A DNA stretch of 64,000 nucleotides, from positions 203,975-267,974 of the forward strand of contig JBCBIJ010000008.1 of NCBI GenBank assembly GCA_038524795.1. The letters are read 5' to 3'. Position 1 is the first letter of the stretch. Each line of letters opens with the position of its first letter. Origin of the DNA: CALBPI01 sp038524795. GTDB lineage: Bacteria > Pseudomonadota > Gammaproteobacteria > Steroidobacterales > Woeseiaceae. The notes beneath the pieces were generated by a model. That model did no database searches. It saw only the letters and a program-made list of their open reading frames with translations, and had not been told where the DNA came from. Both the position numbers and the translations under genes were made by a program. Shown one piece after another: positions 44,419 to 54,146 of this stretch.

Positions 44419-44448
44419 AAAAAAAAGGGCGCCCGCGAAGGGCGCCCT
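44419..44448 (-). terminator. Intrinsic terminator of the TonB receptor gene
   Basis: AGGGCGCCC and GGGCGCCCT form a 9-bp GC-rich stem with a five-base loop, followed in the leftward direction by eight T residues. It is 24 bases past the receptor stop and 40 bases before the halogenase start. The halogenase therefore depends on read-through or a promoter in that short gap. Confidence 0.92.
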
Positions 44449-44472
44449 GCGGTTGTCAAACTCTGCAGACGG

Positions 44473-47466
44473 TCAAAAGCCGAGGCTATCGGTGTTGAAG
44501 CGCACTCCGGCGTAGTAGTACCGCCCAAGGAAGCCGGTTGGGGCTGAATCGAGACCGCGGTCCGGCAGTTCGTCTGTAAAGTTGTTCGCACCAACGAATA
44601 AGCGAAGACGCTCATCGTTGGTCGTGTATTCAAACCGGAGGTCATGCACCAGGCGCGAATCGAGCTCGAGGAACTCGGGCGCCGCGACGTCCGGGTCGCC
44701 TGCGATCACGTCGTTCTCGAATCGGAGTTGCGCACCAATGTACTGCAGACCGTAGTTTAGTGTGAAGTTGTCCTTCTGCCATGTCAGGTCAGCGACACCG
44801 GTCCACTCAGGCGATCCGATTTCCCCGCGATCGTCATCGACGATGCCGCCATTGGCGGGAAGAAACTCGAGCTTGTCGAGGTAACCCAGCGTGGCGCTCA
44901 GAAAGAAGGTGCCATACTTTGCGCTTGGCTCAAACGTGTAGTTCGCTGTCAGATCGGCGCCCGCCGTTTCGAGGAATGCCACATTCTGCGGGCCGAGCAC
45001 GAAGCCATTGACGAACGCTGTTCCGCTCGCGCGGTCGACCGAGTCACAGAACACATTGTTCAGGTCAGGCGAATCCACGCAGAATTCGGCCGTCTCGGTC
45101 AGCGTCGGCGTGCGAACGGCATCGGACAGACGGATGTCATACCAGTCGATTGTGATGGTGAGGTCGGGTGCGAACCTCGGCTGCAACACGATGCCGGCTG
45201 TCCAGGTCTCAGCCACCTCTTCGATGAGGCCGGTGTTGCCGGCGACGATACCCTCGATACTCGCACTTGAGGCGATGTCACTGTCGAAATCAAAGGTTGC
45301 GAAGTCGGCACCCAGCCCCGTGATCAGCGCTTCACAGTTCGCGGCTCGGAACGAGGTGCCCTGGTTGATGTTGGCGGGACTGCAGGGATCGGTCAGGAAG
45401 GCGAACGTGCCAGTCCGTGGCGCGAACAGCTCCGTAATGTTCGGCGCTCTAACCGATTCCGACACGCTGCCACGCAAGCGCACGTCAGGAATGATCGACC
45501 ACTGAGCGCCAATCGACCATGCGCTCGCGTTGCCAATCGTCGAGTAGTCGGAGAGCCGACCCGCCAGCGTCAGTTCAACGAAATCCATGAACGGCTTGTC
45601 GCTTACGATCGGGATGCTGACCTCGCCGAACAGTTCCAGTACGTTGAAACTGCCCACCTCGCGACCGAGCAGTGCGGAGTCTGCGAGGACCCCGCTGTTG
45701 GGATCGAAGGTTGACACCTGGGTTGAAATTGCGTCCGGTTGGAAGTCGCTCTTTTCTTCCCGGAACTCGACGCCAACGGCGTAGCTGAGCGGTCCGTCAG
45801 GTAGCTCAAGAAAACTACCCAGATTTCCCGAGATAAACGCGTTGACGACATGTTGTTCGAGCGTGTACTCATTGTTTGTATCGGCAAGGATGAAACTGAG
45901 TGCCTCTGCGCTGGGCGCACCTTCGCCGAAAATGTTCAGCGGAACACACTCGCCTGGGGCGAACGTTTGCGGGGCTTCGCCGTAGTTGCCGTTCCCGGCG
46001 TCCGCGATCGCGCCGCCGTCGAGATTCACCCGGCAATCAATGACACCGTTCGGCGTCCCGGTCAGAAACGCGCCAGCATCGACGGCATCAAGCGCCGCGA
46101 AGTAGCGATCTTCAATTCGCTGGCTGGTTGCAACGTAGTTGGTTTCGTTGCGGCCGTAGACGTAGCTGACTTCGAATCGCGTGTTGTCGTTGATCTCGCC
46201 ATCGAAACCGATGACGGTGCGGTAGACATCGCGTTCAAGCAACTCATCGCGCGTGCCAAAATCGAAATTGTCACGGTTGAACAGGACGCCACCGAAATCC
46301 GCGAGACCTGCGTCGCGAATGGTCTGCGGGATGAACGGGTTGTCCTCGGAAACAAACGTGAAGAAGTCGAACGAGGGCTGGGCGACCGACTCGTTATCAC
46401 TGTCGACGATCTTGCCTTCTGCGAAGAATCGAATGCTTGGCGAGATATCGTAGTTGAGGAAGAGATTGAGCGAATGGTGCTCGGTGCCCGCCTGCAGGTC
46501 TCCCTGGTAGCTGTTGACGGGCGTGTTGTCGCCGCCCTGCGCCAGAAACCCAGATTGGGGCAGGAACACGCCCGGATCGTAGGGCTGGCCGTTGCCGTTG
46601 AACGAGGGCGTGAAGCTCGTATCCGTGACGATGGCGCCGCCGGGAGAGCTATCCGACCAACCGATGCGGTCTAAGAACACGTTGTCCGGGATATTCGGAT
46701 CGTCCGGGATGTCATTCGGGTTACGTACGAGCGTGTCAGCGGTGAATTCGCCATTCGGTCGAGCCAGTGCGTCAACACGGGCGTCCTTGCGCAACTCGTA
46801 TGACACCGCGAAGTTGCCGCGTCCGTTCGCGAAGTTCTTGCCCAACGTTGCTGACAGGAATGAGCTATCCGCGTCACTAAAATCCGACAAGCCTTGTTGG
46901 GCGCGGATATCGATACCTTCAAAATCGCGACGCATGATGAAATTGACCACACCCGAGACACCGTCGGCGCCGTAGACGGACGACACGCCGCCGGTCTGAA
47001 CATCAATGCGCTCGATCAGGCCGGTGGGGATGGTGTTGATATCCACGGCGGCCTCACCGGCGATGCCGGCAATATGACGGCGACCGTCCACGAGTACCAG
47101 CGTGCGGTTGGGCCCGAGGTTGCGCAGATCGAGCAAGTTGACGCCCGTGCCGCCGGCTCGTGCCTGCGAGCCCGCCGCGTCGAAGTTCCCCTCCGAGTTG
47201 AACAGGGCCGGGGTCTGCGTCAGCAGCTCAGTGACGTTAGTGAGACCCGACTGCTCGAGGTTTTCTGCAGAGATTGCAACGACGGGCACTGCAGTCGCCG
47301 CCTCCGGGCGCTGAATACGGGTGCCCGTCACAATGATTTCTTCTAACGCGTCGCCTTCGGCCTCTTGTGCCGTCGCGGCCAACGGAAACGCCGCAGCGAG
47401 TGTGGCCGCGCTGACACTGGCTAAAAACGCGCTCCGGCTAAGATGGAAACGAAACTCAGAACCCAT
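44473..47466 (-). CDS. TonB-dependent receptor, large carbohydrate/oligomer type
   Basis: A 997-residue outer-membrane receptor. A signal peptide (ATLAAAFPLAATAQEAEG) precedes a TonB-box-like EEIIVTGTRIQRPEA. The plug has LTNVTELLTQTPALFNSEGNFDAAGSQARAGGTGVNLLDLRNLGPNRTLVLVDGRRHIAG and VQTGGVSSVYGADGVSGVVNFIMRRDFEG. The barrel ends in RYYYAGVRFNTDSLGF. This is the proteobacterial carbohydrate/oligomer subgroup, often found beside tryptophan-halogenase-like genes, as here. ATG 47466 has AGGGG upstream. Its substrate is unknown; the halogenase next to it suggests an indole-like or other aromatic ligand, or a shared sugar-related system. Confidence 0.94.
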   Translation of the reverse strand: MGSEFRFHLSRSAFLASVSAATLAAAFPLAATAQEAEGDALEEIIVTGTRIQRPEAATAVPVVAISAENLEQSGLTNVTELLTQTPALFNSEGNFDAAGSQARAGGTGVNLLDLRNLGPNRTLVLVDGRRHIAGIAGEAAVDINTIPTGLIERIDVQTGGVSSVYGADGVSGVVNFIMRRDFEGIDIRAQQGLSDFSDADSSFLSATLGKNFANGRGNFAVSYELRKDARVDALARPNGEFTADTLVRNPNDIPDDPNIPDNVFLDRIGWSDSSPGGAIVTDTSFTPSFNGNGQPYDPGVFLPQSGFLAQGGDNTPVNSYQGDLQAGTEHHSLNLFLNYDISPSIRFFAEGKIVDSDNESVAQPSFDFFTFVSEDNPFIPQTIRDAGLADFGGVLFNRDNFDFGTRDELLERDVYRTVIGFDGEINDNTRFEVSYVYGRNETNYVATSQRIEDRYFAALDAVDAGAFLTGTPNGVIDCRVNLDGGAIADAGNGNYGEAPQTFAPGECVPLNIFGEGAPSAEALSFILADTNNEYTLEQHVVNAFISGNLGSFLELPDGPLSYAVGVEFREEKSDFQPDAISTQVSTFDPNSGVLADSALLGREVGSFNVLELFGEVSIPIVSDKPFMDFVELTLAGRLSDYSTIGNASAWSIGAQWSIIPDVRLRGSVSESVRAPNITELFAPRTGTFAFLTDPCSPANINQGTSFRAANCEALITGLGADFATFDFDSDIASSASIEGIVAGNTGLIEEVAETWTAGIVLQPRFAPDLTITIDWYDIRLSDAVRTPTLTETAEFCVDSPDLNNVFCDSVDRASGTAFVNGFVLGPQNVAFLETAGADLTANYTFEPSAKYGTFFLSATLGYLDKLEFLPANGGIVDDDRGEIGSPEWTGVADLTWQKDNFTLNYGLQYIGAQLRFENDVIAGDPDVAAPEFLELDSRLVHDLRFEYTTNDERLRLFVGANNFTDELPDRGLDSAPTGFLGRYYYAGVRFNTDSLGF

Positions 47467-47918
47467 GATCTACCCCTTCTGTTGTAGGTGCGCCGCGCAA
47501 AGCAGATCGCCCCGTGCACTGTGGTGCCCTGACAGAGCGGACACCAAGTGTCGCGAAAAAACAAATCGAGTCCTCTCGTTTATATACGATTTTGACAGCA
47601 CATTAAACGCTTTCCTGTGAAACTGTAGTGACGGAACAACAGATACGCACCCACACGCGAGACGGCAACGCTACCTAAGCGTGTCTCGTTCAGGGCCGTT
47701 GATCGCCTGTATGACGCCGAGGATCAACGCTACGAGTATTGACGAACGGTCTCTGTTGGCGTCGCAGCGCGGAAGGTTGAGAAGGTCGTAGGTATCCCGG
47801 TATTGCCCCCTGCCTACGAAGCGCGGCGGGTTTCGACCTGAATCAAAATCGACGACATCCCGAGTGCGGCGACTCCGGACTGAGTGCCGTGCCCGAGTTT
47901 GGAATGGCTCGGGGGGAA
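47467..47918. other. Non-coding region upstream of the TonB receptor gene
   Basis: No gene is seen in these 452 bases. An AT-rich patch near 47577-47592 contains CGTTTATATACG, which could hold the leftward receptor promoter (TATATA as -10 on the minus strand). No known operator is recognised. The rest separates the receptor from the tRNA gene. Confidence 0.5.
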
Positions 47919-47995
47919 TGGCGCGCCCGGCAGGATTCGAACCTGCGACCCCTGCCTTCGGAGGGCAGTACTCTATCCAGCTGAGCTACGGGCGC
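47919..47995 (-). tRNA. tRNA-Arg (anticodon CCG)
   Basis: Reading the minus strand gives 77 bases with an acceptor stem GCGCCCG/CGGGCGC, a D-loop AGCTGGATA, an anticodon stem-loop CTGCC-CTCCGAA-GGCAG (anticodon CCG, codon CGG), a T-arm GCAGG-TTCGAAT-CCTGC, discriminator G and an encoded CCA. All four stems pair. tRNA genes are frequent integration sites, but no integrase is beside it. Confidence 0.97.
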
Positions 47996-48164
47996 CGCTC
48001 GCGGCAGTGTATCGAACTGCCGAAGCGATCTCGAGTAGCTTGTTTGCGGAGACCAATCCCTGATATAGCTGGCTCGGGGGTGTGACCGCCAAGGCAACGT
48101 TTGAGTCTCGTGTCGCCCGCGCAGCGCCCTATTTCTGTATCGATGGATACACGGGGAGCCATCA

Positions 48165-50561
48165 ATGGGGTGGGCACGAAAAGGGTTGAGCCGCGCCTTC
48201 GGCGTTGTGCTGGTCTTGGCTGTCGCCCTTGCCATACTTGCTTACTGGTACGCGGGCCATGCGAACCGTTACCAGACGGGCGGCAACATGTTTTTGCCAG
48301 CACTCGACGCGCCGGTCACGGTCAGCCGCGACGGGAATGGCGTGCCCTACATCCGAGCAGAGTCCTTTCGCGATGTGATTCGCGCACAAGGGTTTGTCGT
48401 CGCGCAAGACCGCCTGTTCCAGATGGAAATGGCTAAACGCGCCGCCTCGGGCCGGCTGTCAGAGCTGTTCGGCGAGGCCACGGTACTGACCGACACCGAT
48501 AGTCGCGTGATCGGCTTTCATCGCATTGCCGAAGCGCACTGGCGTGTGCTCAACGACGATAACCGGCAGATGCTGTCAGATTTCGCGGACGGGCTGAACG
48601 CCTACATCACGCAACATCCTGATGACCACCCGTGGGAGTTTCAGCTCGTCGGCGCTGAGCCAGAGCCATGGCGCGAGACCGACTTGCTGGCAATGATGTT
48701 GTTCTTCGCCTGGCAAAACGGCGCCAACTTCTACGCGGAGATCGCGACCCAAAGCGTCGTCGAGACCATCGGGCCCGAGCGCGCTTCGGAGATCGCGCCG
48801 CTGGCAATCAACCCCGATGGACCGCGTTCCGTTTTGACGTCGGGAACGGGATACCAGTCGTTGGGACTGGGTAGTTCTTACGCACACAAGCCTGCGCGCA
48901 GTTTCGCAGGCCTTGGCGGCTCCAATGCCTGGGCCGTCAGCGGCCAGCGATCACCTGGCGGCGCCGCCATCGTCGCCAACGACCCGCATGTGGATGTTCG
49001 CAACCTGCCCGGCTTTTGGCATCCCATCGCGCTGATCACCCCGGACTGGCGTGCCGTCGGTGTGAACGCCGGGCTGCCCGGCATCAACGCAGGACGTAAC
49101 GAGCATCTCGCCTGGGGTGTCACTAATGGCTATGCCGACGTCGTCGATCTGTACATCGAGACGCCCGACCCGGCTGACCCGACGCGCTACCTTGACGGTG
49201 ACGAGTCCCGGCCGTTCACCGTCCTTACCGAAACCATCGCTGTGAAGGATGGCGATGAACGCCAGATCAAGATTCGACTGACTCGGCGTGGGCCGGTGAT
49301 ATCCGATCACGACTGGACCCCGTTTAGCGACAGCATCGTAAGCGCGCGTTGGGCTGTCGCTGAATACCCCCAAGCCGATCTCCAGATCAAGGCCAGCATG
49401 CAAGCCCGCAGCGTGGATGAGGCCGTCACGGCATGGAGTGGGCACCGCATGTTTGGGTTCAGTGTTGTCCTCGGCGACACCTCCGGCCAAACGGCACGTG
49501 TGTCCACCGGTGCCGCGCCCATACGCACACGCGGCGACGGCGCCACACCACTTGTGGCAGACGGCGAGGACAATTGGGAAGGCCTGATACCGGCTTTGGA
49601 CATGCCGCGCGTTGTCGACCCAGAACAAGGCTGGGCGGGCAGCGCCAATCAGTATGCGCAGCCTGTCGACTACTCCTACACGTTCACGACCTACGCTTCG
49701 CCGACTTGGCGCTATGAACGCCTGCAACAGCTGTTGGGCGGCAGCGGGACTATTAGTCACGAGACGCACCACGAAGCGCAGCGCGACAACTTGAACGTCT
49801 TCGCACAGAGCGTGGTGCCGATCATGAGAGCCGCATTGGCGGAAGGCGAAGCGACCGAGATGCTCGCCGCCATTCTCGAGGGATGGGACTACCGTGACGA
49901 ACTCGACAGCGCGGCACCCACGGTGTTCCAGGCGACCTATCGCCACTTCGCGCGACGAGTGTTTCGCGACGACCTGGGTGACGCCACCGAGCGCTATCTG
50001 GATTCCTGGTATCTCTGGCAACAGCGCCTGCACGCGATGGTGCTTGAGGGCGATGCCGACTGGGGTGCCTGGTTCGATGACACTGGAACGCCGGACAGGG
50101 AAACACGGGACGACCTGTTCCGCCTGGCCGGTGAAGACGCCATCGCGGAATTGACCGAAGCGTATGGCCCCAGTGCCGAAGACTGGCACTGGGGTGATGT
50201 CCGGGCCATGCACCGGTCCGGACCCTTGCGCCTGAGCGGGTTATTGGGCCGACTGACCGGGAGCCAGTCCTATCCGCAGCCTGGCTCGGGCGAAACGCTC
50301 AATCGTGCGCTGTACGACTTTTCGGCACCTGGCTTTGATCCCCAGTGGTCGGTCTCGTGGCGCATGGTGGCGGATCTTGCCGATTCCGATAAAGTGCGCG
50401 CCAACCTACCGGGCGGGGTGGTCGGGCGAACACGGCATCCCCAGCTCGACAATCAGATCGCCGCGTTTCGCGAGGGCCGCGTGGATTACCTGTGGTTCTC
50501 CGACGCCATGATCGACCAGCACGCCGAAAGCACACTGACGCTTCGACCGGCTGACGAGTAG
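48165..50561 (+). CDS. Penicillin acylase family protein (N-terminal nucleophile hydrolase)
   Basis: A 798-residue precursor of the penicillin G acylase / acyl-homoserine-lactone acylase family. A membrane-spanning or signal segment (about 12-30) is followed by the alpha chain with VTVSRDGNGVPYIRAES and AQGFVVAQDRLFQMEMAKRAASGRLSE. Self-cleavage should occur at Gly252-Ser253 (AGLGGSNAWAVSG), making Ser253 the N-terminal catalytic residue of the beta chain. Downstream are NDPHVDVRNLPGFWHPIAL and the catalytic Asn region AWGVTNGYADVVDLYIE. It would hydrolyse acylated amides in the periplasm: N-acyl amino acids, quorum signals or beta-lactam side chains. The exact substrate is unknown. ATG 48165 has GGGGAG upstream. 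Confidence 0.93.
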   Translation: MGWARKGLSRAFGVVLVLAVALAILAYWYAGHANRYQTGGNMFLPALDAPVTVSRDGNGVPYIRAESFRDVIRAQGFVVAQDRLFQMEMAKRAASGRLSELFGEATVLTDTDSRVIGFHRIAEAHWRVLNDDNRQMLSDFADGLNAYITQHPDDHPWEFQLVGAEPEPWRETDLLAMMLFFAWQNGANFYAEIATQSVVETIGPERASEIAPLAINPDGPRSVLTSGTGYQSLGLGSSYAHKPARSFAGLGGSNAWAVSGQRSPGGAAIVANDPHVDVRNLPGFWHPIALITPDWRAVGVNAGLPGINAGRNEHLAWGVTNGYADVVDLYIETPDPADPTRYLDGDESRPFTVLTETIAVKDGDERQIKIRLTRRGPVISDHDWTPFSDSIVSARWAVAEYPQADLQIKASMQARSVDEAVTAWSGHRMFGFSVVLGDTSGQTARVSTGAAPIRTRGDGATPLVADGEDNWEGLIPALDMPRVVDPEQGWAGSANQYAQPVDYSYTFTTYASPTWRYERLQQLLGGSGTISHETHHEAQRDNLNVFAQSVVPIMRAALAEGEATEMLAAILEGWDYRDELDSAAPTVFQATYRHFARRVFRDDLGDATERYLDSWYLWQQRLHAMVLEGDADWGAWFDDTGTPDRETRDDLFRLAGEDAIAELTEAYGPSAEDWHWGDVRAMHRSGPLRLSGLLGRLTGSQSYPQPGSGETLNRALYDFSAPGFDPQWSVSWRMVADLADSDKVRANLPGGVVGRTRHPQLDNQIAAFREGRVDYLWFSDAMIDQHAESTLTLRPADE

Positions 50562-50641
50562 CGCCCCGCCCCAGTCTGACCACCCGCGAAGACCACCATG
50601 GCCATCCGAGGTGTGCGAGACGACTCGGACGACGCCACCCC

Positions 50642-51238
50642 CTACTCGTTAAGCCAGGCAGGGTCGACCACGAGGAAGTACATGCCGATGAGAACCAGCA
50701 GCCAGAACGCCCCGCCCAGGATCATCCAGATCCAGTTTGCTGCCGTTAATGACGAATTGCTGTGCCCCTCAGGATCCCCACAGGCGAGATTGATGGCTTT
50801 CTGCGCCTGTAGCAGCAGAAAGGCGATGATCGGCACCGTACAGATGGATAGTATGTCGGTGTAGGGCTCACCAATACTGACGCGAGTCAGCCGGTCGAGC
50901 ACGGCTGACACAATTGCCATCACAACGACCAGCGTTGCGATCGCGCCCGAGCTCCAGTCTCGGGAGGCACCGACGGACTCCAGTTCGGCGTCAACACGCC
51001 GGAACAAACTGTGCGTAAAGAAGATATAGAACAGGCCGCGCATGGGCGGCCAGATGTCCAGCTTGTCGCGCGCCTTCACCTCGCGCCAGTTTCTGTAGAA
51101 CCAGTAAATGTTGTAGAGACTGATTGTCAGAATCGACAGCAGTAAGAACTTGGTAGGAGAAACGACGTAGAACGTCTGCTCGTTGGATTCTACGACGTCG
51201 GTGTCAGCTGTAGGCGGCGCAAAGATTTCGTCGGACAC
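50642..51238 (-). CDS. Multi-pass membrane protein, unknown function
   Basis: A 198-residue protein with four predicted helices: VSPTKFLLLSILTISLYNIYWFYRNWREVK (near residue 30), GAIATLVVVMAIVSAVLDRL, ILSICTVPIIAFLLLQAQ and IWMILGGAFWLLVLIGMYFLV. The first stretch, with a Tyr/Trp-rich YNIYWFYRNW, resembles small integral proteins of DUF4234 type, though I cannot confirm it. GTG 51238 with AGGGA upstream is the likely start. The frame stays open to 51439 and would add low-complexity sequence that overlaps the next gene's leader. No obvious functional partner is adjacent. Confidence 0.72.
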   Translation of the reverse strand: MSDEIFAPPTADTDVVESNEQTFYVVSPTKFLLLSILTISLYNIYWFYRNWREVKARDKLDIWPPMRGLFYIFFTHSLFRRVDAELESVGASRDWSSGAIATLVVVMAIVSAVLDRLTRVSIGEPYTDILSICTVPIIAFLLLQAQKAINLACGDPEGHSNSSLTAANWIWMILGGAFWLLVLIGMYFLVVDPAWLNE

Positions 51239-51455
51239 GATACGTTCCCTGTCTCTTATTGTTGCGACGAGACTACCACTCCGCTCCGATCCGTAAAGAC
51301 GAGAGTGTCGACAACCGGCGGTGCTGCCTGGTACAGACCTATCTGGGTACTGGACCGCGATTTGCGCATGACAGCATGCCGCGCGCCTCAGTATCATGTC
51401 GCGTCCCGGCGGCGCGTCACCGTGCCCACGCCTCTCCAATCAACGGAACAGTACT

Positions 51456-51800
51456 TTGGAACTCACCGGCAAAATCACCCACGTCCTGGCCGAAAAATCG
51501 GGCACCTCGTCTCGCGGCGGTTGGCGTAAGCAGGAATACGTCGTCGAAATCCCCGGCGACTACCCAAAGTCGGTCTGCTTCATGGTGTGGGGCGACAAGA
51601 TCGATCAGTTCAAGATTACGGAAGGTGAATCACTGACCGTGCACTTTGACCTTGAGAGCCGCGAGTACAACGGGCGCTGGTACACGGACGTCAAAGCCTG
51701 GCGTGTGGAGCGCCCCGAGGCGCAGGCCGGGAACCAGGACGCACCGCCACCCATCGATGAGGCACCGCCGCCCGTCTTCGACGACGACATCCCGTTCTAG
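51456..51800 (+). CDS. DUF3127 protein with SSB-like C-terminal tail
   Basis: A 114-residue protein that begins at TTG 51456 (ELTGKITHVLAEKSGTSSRGGWRKQEYVVEIPGDYPKSVCF). The strand pattern and WGDKIDQFKITEGESLTVHFDLESREYNGRWYTDVKAWRV match DUF3127, a small OB-fold-like family best known from Bacteroidota. After a Pro/Ala linker it ends PPVFDDDIPF, the same final six residues as the E. coli SSB tip that recruits DNA-repair partners. Single-strand DNA binding is suggested but not shown. The open frame upstream of TTG has no ribosome-binding site, and ATG 51396 lies in unrelated sequence. Confidence 0.82.
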   Translation: MELTGKITHVLAEKSGTSSRGGWRKQEYVVEIPGDYPKSVCFMVWGDKIDQFKITEGESLTVHFDLESREYNGRWYTDVKAWRVERPEAQAGNQDAPPPIDEAPPPVFDDDIPF

Positions 51801-51920
51801 GATCGCAGCCTACGCAGGCCGCCGCCGTCCCTGACAACGACCGATCACCGACCGCGTGCACCCTTGGACTGCCCGTGAGTGAGATCCAGTACGTAGATTC
51901 CGAAACAAAACGATAATCGT

Positions 51921-51939
51921 ATTGAGAATGCTTCTCATT
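51921..51939. promoter_or_regulatory. Fur box upstream of the siderophore receptor
   Basis: TGAGAA (51923-51928), three bases, then TTCTCA (51932-51937), within ATTGAGAATGCTTCTCATT: a close match to the Fur inverted repeat. It lies 48 bases before the receptor ATG. A second, partly overlapping GATAAT-type half-site at 51912-51917 extends it. Iron-replete repression is expected. Confidence 0.85.
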
Positions 51940-51986
51940 TACTCTATCGTTCGGTTGAAACGTAGACACCATCAGGGACACCCGCA

Positions 51987-54125
51987 ATGCACGCGCTCAC
52001 CTCGCGCAGCCGCCGGCTGCCGCTTGCTGCCACCATCACGGCAGCCTTGACCGCAGCCGCTCCGGCTGCCGCCCAGGAAGACAAGGATATCGACGAGATC
52101 CTCGTCGAAGGCAGATACCTGTCCATCGACAAGCTCAACTCCGTGAAGACGCCGACACCCATCGTCGACGTCCCGCAAAGTCTGTCGATTCTGACCAGCG
52201 AACAGATTGAGCAACAAGCATTCCAGAGCATTGGCGACGTGCTGCGCTACACGCCCGGACTGTCGATCAGCCAGGGTGAGGGCCACCGAGACGCCATCAT
52301 CATCCGCGGCATCCAGACGACAGCAGACTTCTTCATCGACGGTGTGCGCGACGACGTCCAGTACTACCGCCCGCTCTACAATGTCGCCCAGGTGGAGGTG
52401 CTTCGCGGTTCCAACGCCTTGCTCTTTGGTCGGGGCGGCGGCGGCGGCGTCATCAACCGGGTCCAAAAGAAGCCGGTCATCGGTCAGGGTTTCACGACGA
52501 TTGGTGCCGGAGCCGACACGTTCGGCGCCTATTCGACGACGATCGACACGAATATCGCCACGGGCGACACCAGCGCGTTCCGTCTCAACGCCTATGTGCA
52601 GGGCCTGGAGAACCACCGGGACTTCTTTGACGGCGACGGCTTTGCCATCAACCCGACCTTCCGCATCGAGTTCACGCCGGACACCTCGCTCGACCTGTCC
52701 TATGAATACGTGGATGACGATCGCGTCGTCGATCGCGGCGTCCCGTCGCGCACCGTTGCCACGGGGCCAGATGTCCCGCTCGAGGGCTTCCGTGACACCT
52801 TTTTCGGGTCACCCGACCAGAACTTCACGACGCTGGAAGCCAGTATTTTCCGGGCCCGCGTCGAGCACGCTTTTAACGCGTCGCTACGCGGCAACGTCAC
52901 GGCGCAATGGGCCGACTACGACAAGCTTTACCAAAACCTCTACCCCAGTGAGTCGGTTGTTGTCACCAACGGCGCCTTCCCCGAGGTGGAGCTCGACGGC
53001 TACCGCGACCCGACCGAGCGCGAGAACCTCATCCTCCAGGCCAACCTGATCGGAGAATTTGATACGGGCCGCCTTGGACACACGGTGTTGTTCGGTTTTG
53101 AATACGGTGACCAGCAGACCACGAACGCGCGTTTTGACAACGTGTTCGCCGACAACGGGGATGACCAGCTGTTCATCCCGTTCGCGGATCCCCTCGTGAT
53201 CCCCCAGTTCGGCTTCACGAACCTCGTGCGCGACCGCGACTCAGACGTAGAGTTCACGTCGATCTACCTGCAGGACCAGATCGACCTTACGGACCAGTTC
53301 AAGCTCGTCGTCGGTCTGCGGCTCGACGAATTCGACATCGATGTACTCGACCGTATTGAGCAGAATGACGGCGATGCCATCGACGGCAACTTCAGTCGAA
53401 ACGACAGCGAAGTCACGCCGCGTCTCGGCTTCATTTACAAGCCGGCCGAAAACATCTCGGTCTACGCGAGCTACAGCGAAACCTTCCTGCCACAGTCTGG
53501 CGATCAATTCCTGACGCTCAACCTCGACAGTCAAAGCACGCGCCCGCAGTTCTTCGAGAACCGCGAGATTGGCCTCAAGTGGGACATCCGCCCCGACCTC
53601 GCGCTGACGGCGGCCTTCTTCGAACTCGAGCGTGAGAGCTTCACGAGCATCGACCCCGAAGACCAGGATCAGCTCATCGTCATTGAAGGCTCGCAAACCA
53701 CGGGCTTCGAGCTGCAGCTGACCGGCAACCTCACAGAACGCTGGTCGCTGAGCACGGGTTACTCGCAGCTCGACGGCGAGGTGCAGCGCGCCGACGGCTC
53801 AGGCAACGACGGCAACGCCACGCGTCAGACGCCCGACAATATGTTCTCGTTCTGGAGCAACTACGATCTCAACGACCGCCTGAGCTTTGGACTGGGCCTG
53901 ACCTACCAGGACAGTTTCTTCGTACGCGAGGACAACAGCGTCGAGGTGCCGAGCTTCACACGTGTCGATGCAGCAGCGTTCTACCAGGTGAGTGACCGCC
54001 TGCGCCTGCAGCTCAACATCGAGAATCTGCTCGACGAAGACTACTTCCCCGACGCGCACAGCAACGACAACATCACCACGGGTGAGCCCGTCAACGCGCG
54101 CGTGACTGCGATTTTCGATTTCTGA
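51987..54125 (+). CDS. TonB-dependent catecholate siderophore receptor, Fiu-like
   Basis: A 712-residue outer-membrane iron-siderophore receptor. Signal peptide (about 1-30, TAAAPAAAQ), TonB box region DIDEILVEGRYLSIDKL, plug PTPIVDVPQSLSILTSEQIEQQAFQSIGDVLRYTPGLSISQGEGHRDAIIIRGIQ and QVEVLRGSNALLFGRGGGGGVINRV. The barrel ends GEPVNARVTAIFDF with terminal Phe. The plug is of the Fiu/CirA-like catecholate group that takes monomeric catechols or degraded siderophores. The Fur box just upstream fits. It is convergent with the kinase gene, 21 bases apart. Confidence 0.94.
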   Translation: MHALTSRSRRLPLAATITAALTAAAPAAAQEDKDIDEILVEGRYLSIDKLNSVKTPTPIVDVPQSLSILTSEQIEQQAFQSIGDVLRYTPGLSISQGEGHRDAIIIRGIQTTADFFIDGVRDDVQYYRPLYNVAQVEVLRGSNALLFGRGGGGGVINRVQKKPVIGQGFTTIGAGADTFGAYSTTIDTNIATGDTSAFRLNAYVQGLENHRDFFDGDGFAINPTFRIEFTPDTSLDLSYEYVDDDRVVDRGVPSRTVATGPDVPLEGFRDTFFGSPDQNFTTLEASIFRARVEHAFNASLRGNVTAQWADYDKLYQNLYPSESVVVTNGAFPEVELDGYRDPTERENLILQANLIGEFDTGRLGHTVLFGFEYGDQQTTNARFDNVFADNGDDQLFIPFADPLVIPQFGFTNLVRDRDSDVEFTSIYLQDQIDLTDQFKLVVGLRLDEFDIDVLDRIEQNDGDAIDGNFSRNDSEVTPRLGFIYKPAENISVYASYSETFLPQSGDQFLTLNLDSQSTRPQFFENREIGLKWDIRPDLALTAAFFELERESFTSIDPEDQDQLIVIEGSQTTGFELQLTGNLTERWSLSTGYSQLDGEVQRADGSGNDGNATRQTPDNMFSFWSNYDLNDRLSFGLGLTYQDSFFVREDNSVEVPSFTRVDAAAFYQVSDRLRLQLNIENLLDEDYFPDAHSNDNITTGEPVNARVTAIFDF

Positions 54126-54146
54126 TCAGAACGCCGCGAGAGACGT

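Noticed and set aside
47919..47995. The tRNA-Arg gene as an attachment site of an integrated element
   Set aside because: No integrase, no repeated tRNA 3' end and no break in gene style around it were seen.
48951..50213. Leftward open frame of about 420 codons inside the penicillin acylase gene
   Set aside because: It is antisense to the catalytic beta chain, with low-complexity content and no family signature.
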